A DNA stretch of 64,000 nucleotides from Labrys sp. WJW (lineage in GTDB: Bacteria; Pseudomonadota; Alphaproteobacteria; Rhizobiales; Labraceae). This document shows positions 52,514 through 60,959 of the stretch, in pieces; the stretch's first letter is position 1; every line of letters starts with the position of its first letter. Location: positions 147,304-211,303 of the forward strand of contig NZ_LYXZ01000040.1 in NCBI RefSeq assembly GCF_001676615.1. Reading direction: 5' to 3'. Both the position numbers and the translations under genes were made by a program. The notes under the pieces were generated by a model. That model made no database searches. It had not been told where the DNA came from and was given only the letters and a program-made list of their open reading frames with translations.

Positions 52514-52528
52514 TGCCGCACATCTTTG

Positions 52529-52594
52529 CGGTGTGCCGATCTCCAGATCGGCATCGATATCGTTTCCCGTGCCGATCTGGAGATCGGCACACCG
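52529..52594. repeat. Nested perfect palindrome between kdpD and kdpE
   Basis: Perfect 25-bp inverted repeat (arms 52529-52553 and 52570-52594, 16-bp spacer). Each arm contains GCCGATCTCCAGATCGGC, the same design as the kdpC-kdpD element but with different central bases. It begins 15 bases after the kdpD stop; kdpE starts 51 bases beyond it. Confidence 0.9.
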
Positions 52595-52645
52595 AAGCAC
52601 GGACCGGCAGACCCACTTCCGATTCCGTCAAGAGTCTCCTCCCCT

Positions 52646-53326
52646 ATGCATATCCTGGTTGTCGACGACGAGCCGCAGATCCAGCGCTTCCTGAAACCGG
52701 CCCTCATTGCCGCCGGCTATGAGGTGACGCCGGCCGTCAACGGCACCGACGCCATGCGCCTGATCGCCACCGCCGCGCCGGATCTCGTCATTCTCGATCT
52801 CGGCCTACCCGACATGGACGGCAAGGACATCATCACCAAGGTGCGGGAATGGTCGAAAGTACCGATCATCGTGCTGTCTGCCCGCGATCGCGAAACCGAG
52901 AAGATCGCTGCCCTCGACCTCGGCGCCGACGACTATGTCGAAAAACCCTTCGGTATCGGCGAGTTGATCGCCCGCATCCGCACCGCTTTGCGCCACAAGG
53001 CCCATGAGGAGGGCAACGCCACCCGCTTCGAGAGCGACGGCCTGGTGATCGATACGTTGAAGCGGCTGGTGAGCCGGGACGGCGAGGCCATCCGCGTCAC
53101 ACCCAAGGAATATGACCTGCTCGCCATGCTGGCGCGTCATGCCGGCCGGGTCGTCACCCACCGCCAGTTGCTGACCTCGGTGTGGGGCACTGCACATGCC
53201 GAGGACCTGCATTACCTGCGCGTCTTCATCGGCCAGCTCAGGGCCAAGATCGAGCGCGATCCCGCTAATCCGAGCATCATCCAGACCGAACCCGGCATCG
53301 GCTATCGCCTGAAGGACGAGGAGTGA
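52646..53326 (+). CDS. kdpE: Response regulator KdpE
   Basis: OmpR-family activator of the kdp operon, 226 residues. Receiver domain with the acidic pair DD (VVDDEPQIQRFL), phosphoacceptor Asp51 (LVILDLGLPDMDG), Thr/Ser in VLSARDRETEK and Lys in DDYVEKPFG. Winged-helix domain with TPKEYDLLAMLARHAGRVVTHRQLL and YLRVFIGQLRAKIE. Last gene of the cluster; its probable target is the repeat at 44761-44780. The start MHILVVDDEP leaves a 132-bp gap after kdpD. Confidence 0.96.
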   Translation: MHILVVDDEPQIQRFLKPALIAAGYEVTPAVNGTDAMRLIATAAPDLVILDLGLPDMDGKDIITKVREWSKVPIIVLSARDRETEKIAALDLGADDYVEKPFGIGELIARIRTALRHKAHEEGNATRFESDGLVIDTLKRLVSRDGEAIRVTPKEYDLLAMLARHAGRVVTHRQLLTSVWGTAHAEDLHYLRVFIGQLRAKIERDPANPSIIQTEPGIGYRLKDEE

Positions 53327-53649
53327 GCATGGGGGGCGGTTTGAGGACCGGCCCTTTTCAAGGTGTTGAGAGCTGAAGTCGAGATGGGGGAGCGTAACCC
53401 CTCATCCGCCTGCCGGCACCTTCTCCCGCAGGGGGAGAAGGTGATCTATTTCGGAAGACGCAGAGCTTGCCGCTCGCCTTCTCCCCTTGCGGGAGAAGGT
53501 GGCGCGAAGCGCCGGATGAGGGGTCACGCTGCCCCATCCCAACCTTTCTCGATTTGCCCGAGACATATTGAAAGGGGAGTCTTCACACTGACCTGTAACC
53601 TCCGCGCTTGGCGGCAAACCAGCCGGTTTGAGGACCGGCCCCAATCCGT
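53327..53649. other. Repeat-filled gap between kdpE and argO
   Basis: 323 bp without a gene. It contains two direct copies of CGGTTTGAGGACCGGCCC (53337-53354 and 53625-53642), each a small hairpin, and between them the family A inverted repeat. The remainder shows no open frame with coding character. Confidence 0.7.
53397..53524. repeat. Intergenic inverted repeat, family A copy 2
   Basis: Outer arms ACCCCTCATCCG and CGGATGAGGGGT enclose two hairpin units with the core CCTTCTCCCCTTGCGGGA and near-reverse copy CCTTCTCCCGCAGGGGGA. Same family as 40303-40450. Confidence 0.85.
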
Positions 53650-54249
53650 TCACATCACCAGCTTCAGCGCCAACCCGCACATGGTCATGCCGATCAGCCC
53701 GTCCAGCACCCGCCAGGCACCGGGCCGGGCGAAGAGCGGGCGCAGAAGGCGCGCGCCATAGCCGAGCGAGAAGAAGAACAGGAAGGAGGCGCTGACCGCA
53801 CCAGCACCGAAGGCGAGCTTGGCACCCTGATATTGCGTGGAGATCGAGCCGAGCAGCACCACCGTATCGAGATAGACATGCGGGTTGAGCCAGGTGAAGG
53901 CGAGGCAGATGGCGAGCGCCCGGCCAAGTCCAAGCCCCGCAGCATCGCCCGGATCGAGCCCGCCATGATCGGCAAGCGCCGAGCGGAAGCTGCGGAGGCC
54001 GTACAGGATGAGGAAGGCGGCGCCGCCATAGCGCATCACCGGCTCGATCCAGGGCACGGCCACGCCCACCGCCTGGAAGCCGGCGACACCGATGCTGATC
54101 AGCACGGCATCAGACAAAGCGCAGACAAGGCAGACCCAGAACACATGTTCGCGCCTGAGACCCTGCCGCAGCACGAAGGCGTTCTGCGCCCCGATCGCCA
54201 CGATCAGGCTGAGGCCGAGCAGGAATCCGGATATGAGCGCGTTGGTCAT
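53650..54249 (-). CDS. argO: Arginine/lysine exporter of the LysE/ArgO family
   Basis: A 199-residue inner-membrane exporter of basic amino acids with six membrane helices. Family landmarks are the N-terminal GFLLGLSLIVAIGAQNAFVLRQGL and the loop LAFTWLNPHVYLDTVVLLGS. ATG at 54249 chosen since the helix begins directly after it; longer frames add a basic, unrelated extension. Divergent from a LysR regulator closely resembling ArgP, the activator of argO in E. coli, which supports ArgO over other LysE homologues. Confidence 0.9.
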   Translation of the reverse strand: MTNALISGFLLGLSLIVAIGAQNAFVLRQGLRREHVFWVCLVCALSDAVLISIGVAGFQAVGVAVPWIEPVMRYGGAAFLILYGLRSFRSALADHGGLDPGDAAGLGLGRALAICLAFTWLNPHVYLDTVVLLGSISTQYQGAKLAFGAGAVSASFLFFFSLGYGARLLRPLFARPGAWRVLDGLIGMTMCGLALKLVM

Positions 54250-54261
54250 GGTCTTTCCTTG

Positions 54262-54394
54262 TGTCATCCCGCGCGCAGTGCAGCATGCAATGATGCGCCG
54301 CAGACGCGGGACCGCGTTCAGAACAGCCCTTTGACGGCGCCCGATCCCGTGTCTGCGCCGCACCGCTTCGCGCTGCGACGCGCACGGGATGACA
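54262..54394. repeat. Nested inverted repeat in the argO-argP intergenic region
   Basis: Outer arms TGTCATCCCG (54262-54271) and CGGGATGACA (54385-54394), with inner near-matching arms around GCGCCGCAGACGCGGGA and TGTCTGCGCCGCA. Architecture resembles the element at 9048-9147. It occupies most of the divergent promoter region. Confidence 0.75.
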
Positions 54395-54470
54395 GATGGG
54401 GAACCGATCGCCGGGACCGCGTTTGACTACACGCGCCGGGAGAATTAGAAAATTTAAATAATCTATCTCT

Positions 54471-54489
54471 GGATTAGGAAAATTAATCC
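54471..54489 (+). promoter_or_regulatory. Candidate ArgP operator at the argP start
   Basis: Perfect inverted repeat GGATTA-N7-TAATCC in an AT-rich tract directly abutting the argP ATG. LysR-type regulators usually bind T-N11-A dyads near their own promoter; here the dyad also covers the ribosome site. Confidence 0.45.
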
Positions 54490-55374
54490 ATGCTGGACTA
54501 TGCGCTGCTGGAAGCGCTGGCCGCCGTGGTGCGTACCGGTTCCTTCGACAAGGCGGCGCAGGAGATCGGGGTGACGCCCTCGGCGATCTCGCAACGGGTC
54601 AAGCTCCTGGAAGAACGCCTCGGTACCGGCCTGGTCGTCAGGGGTCAGCCCTGCACGGCGACAACGGCCGGCAAGCGGCTTTGCCGCCATGCCGAGGAAG
54701 TCGGCCTGATGGAGCATGCACTGCGCGGCGAACTCGGGGGCCTGGTGCCGCCGGGACCCGCCCCTACCGTGCGCATCGCCGTCAATGCCGACAGCCTGGC
54801 GACCTGGTTCCTTCCCGCCCTGTCCGGCCTGGAGGGACGCCTGTTCGACCTGGTGCTCGACGATGAGAGCAACACCGCCGAGTGGCTGCGCCGCGGCGAG
54901 GTCAGCGCAGCGGTCGCCACGGCACCCGGTCCGTTCCAGGGCTGCGGCAGCCGCGCATTGGGCGTGCAGACCTATGTCGCCACCGCCAGCCCGGCCTTCG
55001 TCAGGCGCTGGTTTTCCGAGGGTCTCAGCGAGGAGGCTCTGCGGCAGGCCCCCTGCCTCACCTTCGATATCAAGGATGCCTTGCAGGACCGCTGGCTGGT
55101 CGAGACCTTCGGCCGGCCCATAAGCCGGCCGAGCCACTGGATCCCCTCCTCCCGCGGCTTCGTCGACGGCGCCCTGGCCGGGCTCGGCTGGGGCATGAAC
55201 CCGCTGTCGCTGGTGAGACCCTATCTCGCGGAGGGGTCCCTCGTCGCGATTCATCCCGGCTCGCGGCTGCTGGTGCCGCTCTACTGGCATTGGAGCCGGG
55301 CCGTGGAGAAGGGCCTCCAGGACATCACCGCCTCCATCCTGCGCACGGCGCGGGCGAGGCTGGAACAGGCGTAA
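54490..55374 (+). CDS. argP: LysR-family regulator ArgP
   Basis: A 294-residue activator controlling basic amino acid export. N-terminal helix-turn-helix (FDKAAQEIGVTPSAISQRVKLLEERLG) and LysR effector domain. VRIAVNADSLATWFLPAL in the effector domain is a near signature of ArgP/IciA (E. coli has the same NADSLATW block). ArgP binds lysine or arginine and switches argO. Divergent from argO with a 240-bp shared region rich in repeats. Confidence 0.92.
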   Translation: MLDYALLEALAAVVRTGSFDKAAQEIGVTPSAISQRVKLLEERLGTGLVVRGQPCTATTAGKRLCRHAEEVGLMEHALRGELGGLVPPGPAPTVRIAVNADSLATWFLPALSGLEGRLFDLVLDDESNTAEWLRRGEVSAAVATAPGPFQGCGSRALGVQTYVATASPAFVRRWFSEGLSEEALRQAPCLTFDIKDALQDRWLVETFGRPISRPSHWIPSSRGFVDGALAGLGWGMNPLSLVRPYLAEGSLVAIHPGSRLLVPLYWHWSRAVEKGLQDITASILRTARARLEQA

Positions 55375-55466
55375 TAGTGCCGCAGCCTCTGGACAGGGCA
55401 GCGTTTGCCACTACCATTGTCGGACAAATCAGAATCCAACCTTCAAGACTTCAGGGACGGAAACCC

Positions 55467-56504
55467 ATGCAGCTCCCCATCATGCCCGGCAATGCCGCGC
55501 CTCGCCGGCTCGGCAAGACCTCCGTCATGCTCACGCCCGTCGGCCTCGGCGGCGGCCCGATGGGGGACATGTTCGAGAACCTCGACGAGGACAAGGTCCG
55601 CGCCACCTTCAGGGGCGCCTGGGACGCCGGCATCCGCTATTTCGACACCTCGCCCTGGTATGGCCGCGGCCTCAGCGAACTGCGTTTCGGCGAGGCGCTG
55701 CGGCAAAGGCCGCGCTCGGATTTCATCCTCTCCACCAAGATCGGCCGTACCTTCCACCGGCCCAAGGACGTCGACACTTTCAAGGGACCGTTCTGGTATG
55801 GCGGCCTCTCCTTCCAGGAGCGCTTCGACTATACCTATGATGGCGTGATGCGCGCCTATGAGCAGAGCCAGATGCGGCTCGGCATCAACCGTATCGACCT
55901 CCTGCTCATCCATGACCTCGACGTGCCGCATGTCGGCTCGGCCGACCTCGTCGCCCAGCATTTCCTCGACCTGGAGCGCTCGGGCTGGCGCGCGCTCGAA
56001 ATGCTCAAGCATTACGGCGAGATCCAGGGCATCGGCGCCGGCGTCAACGTGCTCGGCACCATTCCCGAAATGCTCAAGCGCTTCGACCTCGATTTCTTCC
56101 TGGTCGCCATGCCCTACACGCTGATCGACCAGGGCCCGCTCGACCTCGAATTTCCGCTCTGCCAGGAGCGCGGGGTGGGCGTGGTGATCGGCTCGCCCTT
56201 CGCCTCCGGCATCCTTGCCACCGGCGCCGGCGTGCCCACGCCCTATTATCGCTATACGCCGGCCGCCCCGGAGATCATCGAGAAGGTGCGGCGGATCGAG
56301 GCCGTCTGCGCCGCACACAACGTGCCGCTGAAGGCGGCCGCCTTCCAGTTCGTGCTGCGCCACCCGATCGTGGCGAGCGTGATTTCGGGCGCCGTCACGC
56401 CCGAACAGGCCGCCGAGAATGTCAGCCTGCTCGGCGTCGCCATTCCCGACGCCTTCTGGAGCGATTTGCGCCAGCAGGGACTGATCGATGCGAGGGCTCC
56501 GTAA
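55467..56504 (+). CDS. Aldo/keto reductase (aldose dehydrogenase-like)
   Basis: A 345-residue NAD(P)-dependent oxidoreductase of the aldo/keto reductase fold. The order RYFDTSPWYGRGLSELRFGEALR contains Asp and Tyr of the catalytic tetrad (Asp-Tyr-Lys-His); lysine is in FILSTKIGR and the histidine in LLLIHDLDVPH. C-terminal cofactor block VISGAVTPEQAAENV. Closest pattern: D-threo-aldose 1-dehydrogenase / L-fucose dehydrogenase / pyridoxal 4-dehydrogenase. Start at 55467 after AGGGACGG. The substrate is probably a sugar or aldehyde. Confidence 0.87.
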   Translation: MQLPIMPGNAAPRRLGKTSVMLTPVGLGGGPMGDMFENLDEDKVRATFRGAWDAGIRYFDTSPWYGRGLSELRFGEALRQRPRSDFILSTKIGRTFHRPKDVDTFKGPFWYGGLSFQERFDYTYDGVMRAYEQSQMRLGINRIDLLLIHDLDVPHVGSADLVAQHFLDLERSGWRALEMLKHYGEIQGIGAGVNVLGTIPEMLKRFDLDFFLVAMPYTLIDQGPLDLEFPLCQERGVGVVIGSPFASGILATGAGVPTPYYRYTPAAPEIIEKVRRIEAVCAAHNVPLKAAAFQFVLRHPIVASVISGAVTPEQAAENVSLLGVAIPDAFWSDLRQQGLIDARAP

Positions 56505-56785
56505 GAACGCCAAAGGCGGCAAGGTCGGAACATGACGAACATATGCTGCTTTGGCTTACGCGGGACACGTATGGTGAAATCGTACTTTGTCCGGATAGGC
56601 TAGGGCTCCGACGCATCGGGCGTGGTTACTATTGCCTCGCAGGACTTCGTTTGGAGCCTCGCAAAAGGCGATCTATTGTTCCGTACCGGGGGGATCAGAA
56701 ACGCATAGTGCCAGGAAAAATAGGATCCTCGCGACAGATCTTCCTCGGAGGAGGCCTTTTCGTGTCACCAACAGCGAAAGCGCAA

Positions 56786-57196
56786 ATGACCTTAACTCGC
56801 CCCTGCCCGGATTGGCTCATTCCCGATGACCTAAAGGCAATTGTCTCGAAGGATGAAGTTTGGGAAAGCGATCGCTGGAGCCCTATTGCCCTGTCCGTAT
56901 TGGGAGCCACAATCTATCATGGTCGGCTCATTCCGCTTTCCTGGCAAATTGAGTTTTCCCCCTACGGTCCGGAGTTTGAAGAGGCGAATCATCGCTTCGC
57001 TGCGGCCACGGGCGGCAAACCGGATTCATATCGCTGGAGTGAATTGGTTGTGAACGCGATGACGACCAATGCCCCTAAATTCGTCCCGGAGATGCATACG
57101 GAAGATACGGAATTGGCGACATGCGTCATATGGGTTGAGTCAGAGTCTGCCTGCAAAGCCTTGCTCAAGACCGTCTGGGAGATGATTTACCGTTAG
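56786..57196 (+). CDS. Orphan immunity-like protein in an AT-richer islet
   Basis: A 136-residue acidic, tryptophan-rich protein (MTLTRPCPDWLIPDDLKAIV; SYRWSELVVNAMTTNAPKFV; ATCVIWVESESACKALLKTV). The final third, with W-x-x-L-V, a P-x-x near the middle and a closing helix, resembles Imm51-type immunity proteins of polymorphic toxin systems, but I am not sure. Base composition is clearly lower in GC and codon use less biased than neighbours, suggesting transfer. No toxin gene is seen; the 280 bp upstream hold only degraded-looking sequence. The start is uncertain because an open frame extends to 56543. Confidence 0.55.
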   Translation: MTLTRPCPDWLIPDDLKAIVSKDEVWESDRWSPIALSVLGATIYHGRLIPLSWQIEFSPYGPEFEEANHRFAAATGGKPDSYRWSELVVNAMTTNAPKFVPEMHTEDTELATCVIWVESESACKALLKTVWEMIYR

Positions 57197-57234
57197 ATCG
57201 GCAGCGTAGATTGTCGAAACGAATGGGCGTCACA

Positions 57235-57966
57235 TCAGGATTGCGAGCCGAGTGCTCTTCTATGCGCCTCGGCCAACGCGTCGAGGCTGTGGAAGTGAAA
57301 ATCCGGCTCCGGCACGCCTTCCACCACCAAGGTGGCGCCGCCCTGTTTGCCGGCGCGGCGGTCGATCCAGGCCCGTGCCAGGCCGATCCGTGACGCCGGC
57401 ACGTGATCGTGGTGCAGGCTCTGGGCGGTGTGCAGCACATCGGCCGGCTCGAGGCCGAACTGCAGCGACAAATGCTCGATGAGATAGCTGAAATTGCGCG
57501 GATCCGGCTTGTAGGAACCGACATCCTCGGCGGTGTAGACCGCGTCGAAAAGACCGCCGAGCTTGGTGTTGCTGCCGGCGAAGCTACGGCGGTCGACATT
57601 GGAGAGCACGACCAGCCGGTAGTGGCGCTTCAGATAAGCCAGCGCCTGCGCCGAATCCGGAAAGGCCGGCCAGTCCGGCACGGAAGCGCCGAAGCGCTCA
57701 TGCAGGTCGGCATGGGCGGCGATGCCCCAATCCTGCGCCAGCCGCGCATGGGTGACGGCAAGCAGGGTCGAATAGAGCAGCGAGGGCGTCTGGAGTTCCT
57801 GCTCGGTCTCGCGGCGGGCGAAGGCAGCGAGCGCCTCCTCGCGCCCGATCACCCGCCCGCCGGCGCTGAGCAAGGGCTGGAGCGCATTCCAGATGCCGGT
57901 TTCCCAGTCGATCAGCGTGCCGTAGCAATCGAAGGTCAAGACCTTGAAGTCCGTCAGTTCCGGCAT
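57235..57966 (-). CDS. Haloacid dehalogenase type II-like hydrolase
   Basis: A 243-residue HAD protein. Motif I LTFDCYGTLIDWETGI with the nucleophile aspartate and the conserved C-Y-G-T-L of L-2-haloacid dehalogenases; motif II VVLSNVDRRSF; motif III/IV lysine and acidic residues in DVGSYKPDPRNF, and the active-site serine region DVLHTAQSLHHDHVPA. Start at 57966 (MPELTDFKVLTF) chosen over 58002. Could dehalogenate haloacids or be a phosphatase; the family has many reassigned members. Confidence 0.85.
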   Translation of the reverse strand: MPELTDFKVLTFDCYGTLIDWETGIWNALQPLLSAGGRVIGREEALAAFARRETEQELQTPSLLYSTLLAVTHARLAQDWGIAAHADLHERFGASVPDWPAFPDSAQALAYLKRHYRLVVLSNVDRRSFAGSNTKLGGLFDAVYTAEDVGSYKPDPRNFSYLIEHLSLQFGLEPADVLHTAQSLHHDHVPASRIGLARAWIDRRAGKQGGATLVVEGVPEPDFHFHSLDALAEAHRRALGSQS

Positions 57967-58031
57967 CCCGTCTTCTCCCAGGCAATCGCGATCGGCAGGC
58001 ATGCCGTCGCTCGCGGCGCATAAGCAAAAGA

Positions 58032-58051
58032 GGACGGTGTCGCCACCGCCC
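58032..58051 (-). terminator. Terminator of the HNH gene
   Basis: 8-bp stem with one mismatch (58032-58039 and 58044-58051, loop GCGA on the minus strand), followed on that strand by TCTTTTGCTTA, 18 bp after the HNH stop codon. Confidence 0.75.
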
Positions 58052-58069
58052 TCTCCGGTTTGAGGATCC

Positions 58070-58606
58070 TCACGAAACCAGTTCGCTGTCCCAGTAGAGA
58101 TAGTCGACCCAGCTTTCGTGCAGATAGTTGTGCGGATAATGCCGGCTCGCCTCCAGGAGGTCCCAGGGCGAAGGCCGCGCCGGCTTGCGCAAGGGCTTCA
58201 TATCCATACGGTCGGCCTTGCGGGCGTTGCAGTCGCCACAGGCCGCGACGATGTTCTCCCATGAGGTCGCCCCGCCCTTGGAGCGGGGAACCACATGCTC
58301 GAACTGCAAATCGCGGGCCTGGAAACCATCGCCGCAATATTGGCAGGTGAAGCCGTCGCGCAGGAACAGGTTGAAACGGGTGAACGGCACCATGCGCTCC
58401 ACCTTCTGATAGTCGCGCAAGGCAACCACGGACGGCAGGCGCATCGTCGTCGACGGACTGCGCACCACGGCATCATATTCCGCCACCACGCTCACGCGGT
58501 CGAGAAACACGGCCCTCAGCGCATCCTGCCACGACAGCAGCGATAGCGGAAAATACCGCAAGGGTCTGAAATCGGCATTCAATATCAAAGCGGGGTGGGA
58601 CGACAT
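58070..58606 (-). CDS. HNH endonuclease family protein
   Basis: A 178-residue protein conserved in alphaproteobacteria as a stand-alone HNH nuclease. The HNH domain has two zinc-binding cysteine pairs (TCQYCGDGF and AACGDCNARK) around the active-site FEHVVPRSKGG with the metal-binding histidine, and N in SWENIVAACG. The N-terminal half (LILNADFRPLRYFPLSLLSW) is the family-typical opening. GAGGTAGTC precedes the ATG. Not associated with a restriction or phage context here; role unknown. Confidence 0.9.
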   Translation of the reverse strand: MSSHPALILNADFRPLRYFPLSLLSWQDALRAVFLDRVSVVAEYDAVVRSPSTTMRLPSVVALRDYQKVERMVPFTRFNLFLRDGFTCQYCGDGFQARDLQFEHVVPRSKGGATSWENIVAACGDCNARKADRMDMKPLRKPARPSPWDLLEASRHYPHNYLHESWVDYLYWDSELVS

Positions 58607-59479
58607 GACTACCTCAACGCTCGGCTCCTGGAGTTAACACGGGCTGGAGGAATGGATGACCGGTTACCCGGCCGGCTTCTGGTTTTCGCTGTCTGACTCC
58701 CGGCCAGCCCCGTTGGCTGGTCTAGCTGGACAGTTGTCCGGCAACGAAAAGACGGAATGATGACAGCACGATGATGTGCACGCGGCCACACGCTGGCATG
58801 CGGAGCATGCCGACCGTCCGGATTGTTTGGAGTGTGTCGCGGGCGTACATACCCTCCTGCCATCAAGGCGGAGGGGACTGCCCTGCCGCCGGTTCAGATT
58901 CTCGTGTGATCCTGCGCCAGTCTGGCGACGATCATACGGTTCGCATTCGACAGGTCGCGGCCGGCACCTTTGCATTGGCTGCGGGTAGCCACGCCCATGC
59001 CCGGCATGCAGGCCGGCAGCAGGGAGGCGTCATCCGCAAACGCAAAGATGTTGAAATGGGTCGGCAACGGCATGTCCGGCTCTTGAAGGACGAGGCCCAT
59101 CCCCTTCCCGATGACTAGGCTTATGCCGCCCGAAAACGACAAAAATCAAGCGCGAAAGCGTCATCCACCCGCAAAAACAGCAAAAATTTCGAAAGAATCC
59201 CGCTCTTTTCCGGGATGTATGATCCAATTGGATAATATCTTATATCGCTGAATAAAATCTTCGGCATATGCGGCGTCGATGCGCCGGACCTGCAAACCGG
59301 CTTGCATCTCGCCCAGCGCGATTCAGCTATGCGAAACTATATGTTGTCTCTCCCTACTTTTGCCATTTCGTCAGAACAAAAGCGTGCCTATAAACAATCA
59401 AGCGTCATGACCGGCGTCGAGTCGGCCACCATTCTGGCCCGCCCCTTGGGACGGGCCTTGTCATGAATTGCCTGCTCCA
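58607..59479. other. Long gap between HNH gene and MFS gene, no firm gene
   Basis: 873 bp without a convincing gene. A minus-strand frame at 58894-59142 (about 82 codons, MSFSGGISLVIGKGMGL) has plausible amino-acid content but no clear ribosome site or family. There is a hairpin at 58702-58722 (GGCCAGCC/GGCTGGTC), and an AT-rich tract (59140-59410) with the perfect 12-bp palindrome ATCCAATTGGAT at 59222-59233, which may belong to the MFS gene promoter. Confidence 0.55.
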
Positions 59480-60937
59480 ATGTCCGAAGTGACCGCTGGC
59501 CTGATGCCCCGGATGGCACGGCCCAATTTCAGAACCACCGCGCTGATCATTGCCAGCGCCATGTTCATGGAACAGCTCGACGCCACCATCCTGGCGACTG
59601 CCCTGCCGACCATGGCGAAATCCTTCGACGTTTCGCCGGCACATATGAGCATCGCGCTGACGTCCTACCTGCTCAGCCTGGCCGTACTGATTCCCGCCAG
59701 CGGCAAGATCGCCGACCGCTATGGCGCCCGCAGCGTGTTCTCGATCGCCATCGCCGTGTTCATGCTGGGCTCGATCCTGTGTGCCTGGGCACCGACCCTG
59801 CCCGTCCTGGTCGCGGCGCGCCTGCTGCAGGGCGCTGGCGGGGCGATGATGGTGCCGGTCGGCCGCCTGGTCCTGCTGCGTACCGTCGACAAATCGGACC
59901 TCGTCTCCGCCATGGGCTGGCTGCTGGTGCCGGCGCTGATCGGCCCGATCCTCGGCCCGCCGGTCGGCGGCTTCATCGTCACCTTCCTCGACTGGCGCTG
60001 GATCTTCTACATCAACATCCCGATCGGCCTGCTCGGGCTGGTGCTCACCCAGATCTTCATTCCCAACATGAAGGAAGACAAGCGCGAGCCCTTCGACATG
60101 AAAGGTTTCGTGCTCTCCGGCATTTCGCTCGCCTGCCTGCTGTTCGGCTTCGAGATGACCAGCCGCGGCAGCGCCGAGGAAGCGCCGCTCGCCATCGCCC
60201 TGCTGGTGATCGGCCTCGTCAGCGGCGCGGTCTATGTCGTCCATGCCCGCAAGCCCCGCGACTTCGCCCCGATCCTCGACCTCAGCCTGATGCGGGTGCG
60301 CACATTCCGCATCTCGCTGGTCGCCGGCTCGCTCTCGCGCATCACCCAGGGCGCTCAGCCTTTTCTGCTGCCCCTGATGATGCAGATCGGCTTCGGCATG
60401 TCGGCGGCGGAGAGCGGCCTGCTCACCCTCGCCACCGCCTGCGGTTCCATGCTGATGAAGGCGGCGGCCAAGCCGATCCTCAAGCGCTTCGGCTTCCGCA
60501 CCACGCTGATCTGGAACAGCATCTTTTCCAGCCTGCTCTATGCGGCCTGCGCCCTGTTCCGCCCCGACTGGCCGCATTGGGCCATCTTCGCCGTACTGCT
60601 GGTCTGCGGTTTCTCGATGTCGCTGCAGTTCACCGCCTACAACACCGTCTGCTACGACGACATTCCGCCAACCCGCACCTCCTCGGCCAACAGCTTCTAC
60701 ACCACCTTCCAGCAGTTGATGCTGTCCTTCGGCATCTGCGCCGGCGCACTGGCCTTGACCGGCTCGAAGCTGGTCCTGGGACACGAGCACGCCACGCTGA
60801 TGGACTTCTCGATGGCGTTCCTGTTCGTCACCGCCATTTCCCTGCTGGCTTCGCCGGTGAACGCCAAGCTGCCTTACAATGCAGGGGCATCGATGAGCGG
60901 CCACCGCAAGCGGCACGAGGCCGAACAGGCGACCTGA
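59480..60937 (+). CDS. MFS drug-efflux transporter, DHA2 (EmrB/QacA) type
   Basis: A 485-residue inner-membrane proton antiporter with about 14 helices. Motif D1 near SAMFMEQLDATILATALPTMA, motif A GKIADRYGARSVF, motif B RLLQGAGGAMMVPVGRLVLL and motif C GWLLVPALIGPILGPPVGG are all intact, and place it with the DHA2 multidrug exporters. Start at ATG 59480; the upstream TTG adds only four residues. A membrane-fusion partner gene is not adjacent. Convergent with the dioxygenase-like gene. Confidence 0.9.
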   Translation: MSEVTAGLMPRMARPNFRTTALIIASAMFMEQLDATILATALPTMAKSFDVSPAHMSIALTSYLLSLAVLIPASGKIADRYGARSVFSIAIAVFMLGSILCAWAPTLPVLVAARLLQGAGGAMMVPVGRLVLLRTVDKSDLVSAMGWLLVPALIGPILGPPVGGFIVTFLDWRWIFYINIPIGLLGLVLTQIFIPNMKEDKREPFDMKGFVLSGISLACLLFGFEMTSRGSAEEAPLAIALLVIGLVSGAVYVVHARKPRDFAPILDLSLMRVRTFRISLVAGSLSRITQGAQPFLLPLMMQIGFGMSAAESGLLTLATACGSMLMKAAAKPILKRFGFRTTLIWNSIFSSLLYAACALFRPDWPHWAIFAVLLVCGFSMSLQFTAYNTVCYDDIPPTRTSSANSFYTTFQQLMLSFGICAGALALTGSKLVLGHEHATLMDFSMAFLFVTAISLLASPVNAKLPYNAGASMSGHRKRHEAEQAT

Positions 60938-60959
60938 CGAGACCGGCGAGGAACGATCG

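Noticed and set aside
56543..56785. N-terminal extension of the immunity-like gene
   Set aside because: The upstream in-frame segment is arginine/glycine-rich with no family character; the start at 56786 gives a coherent protein, though uncertain.
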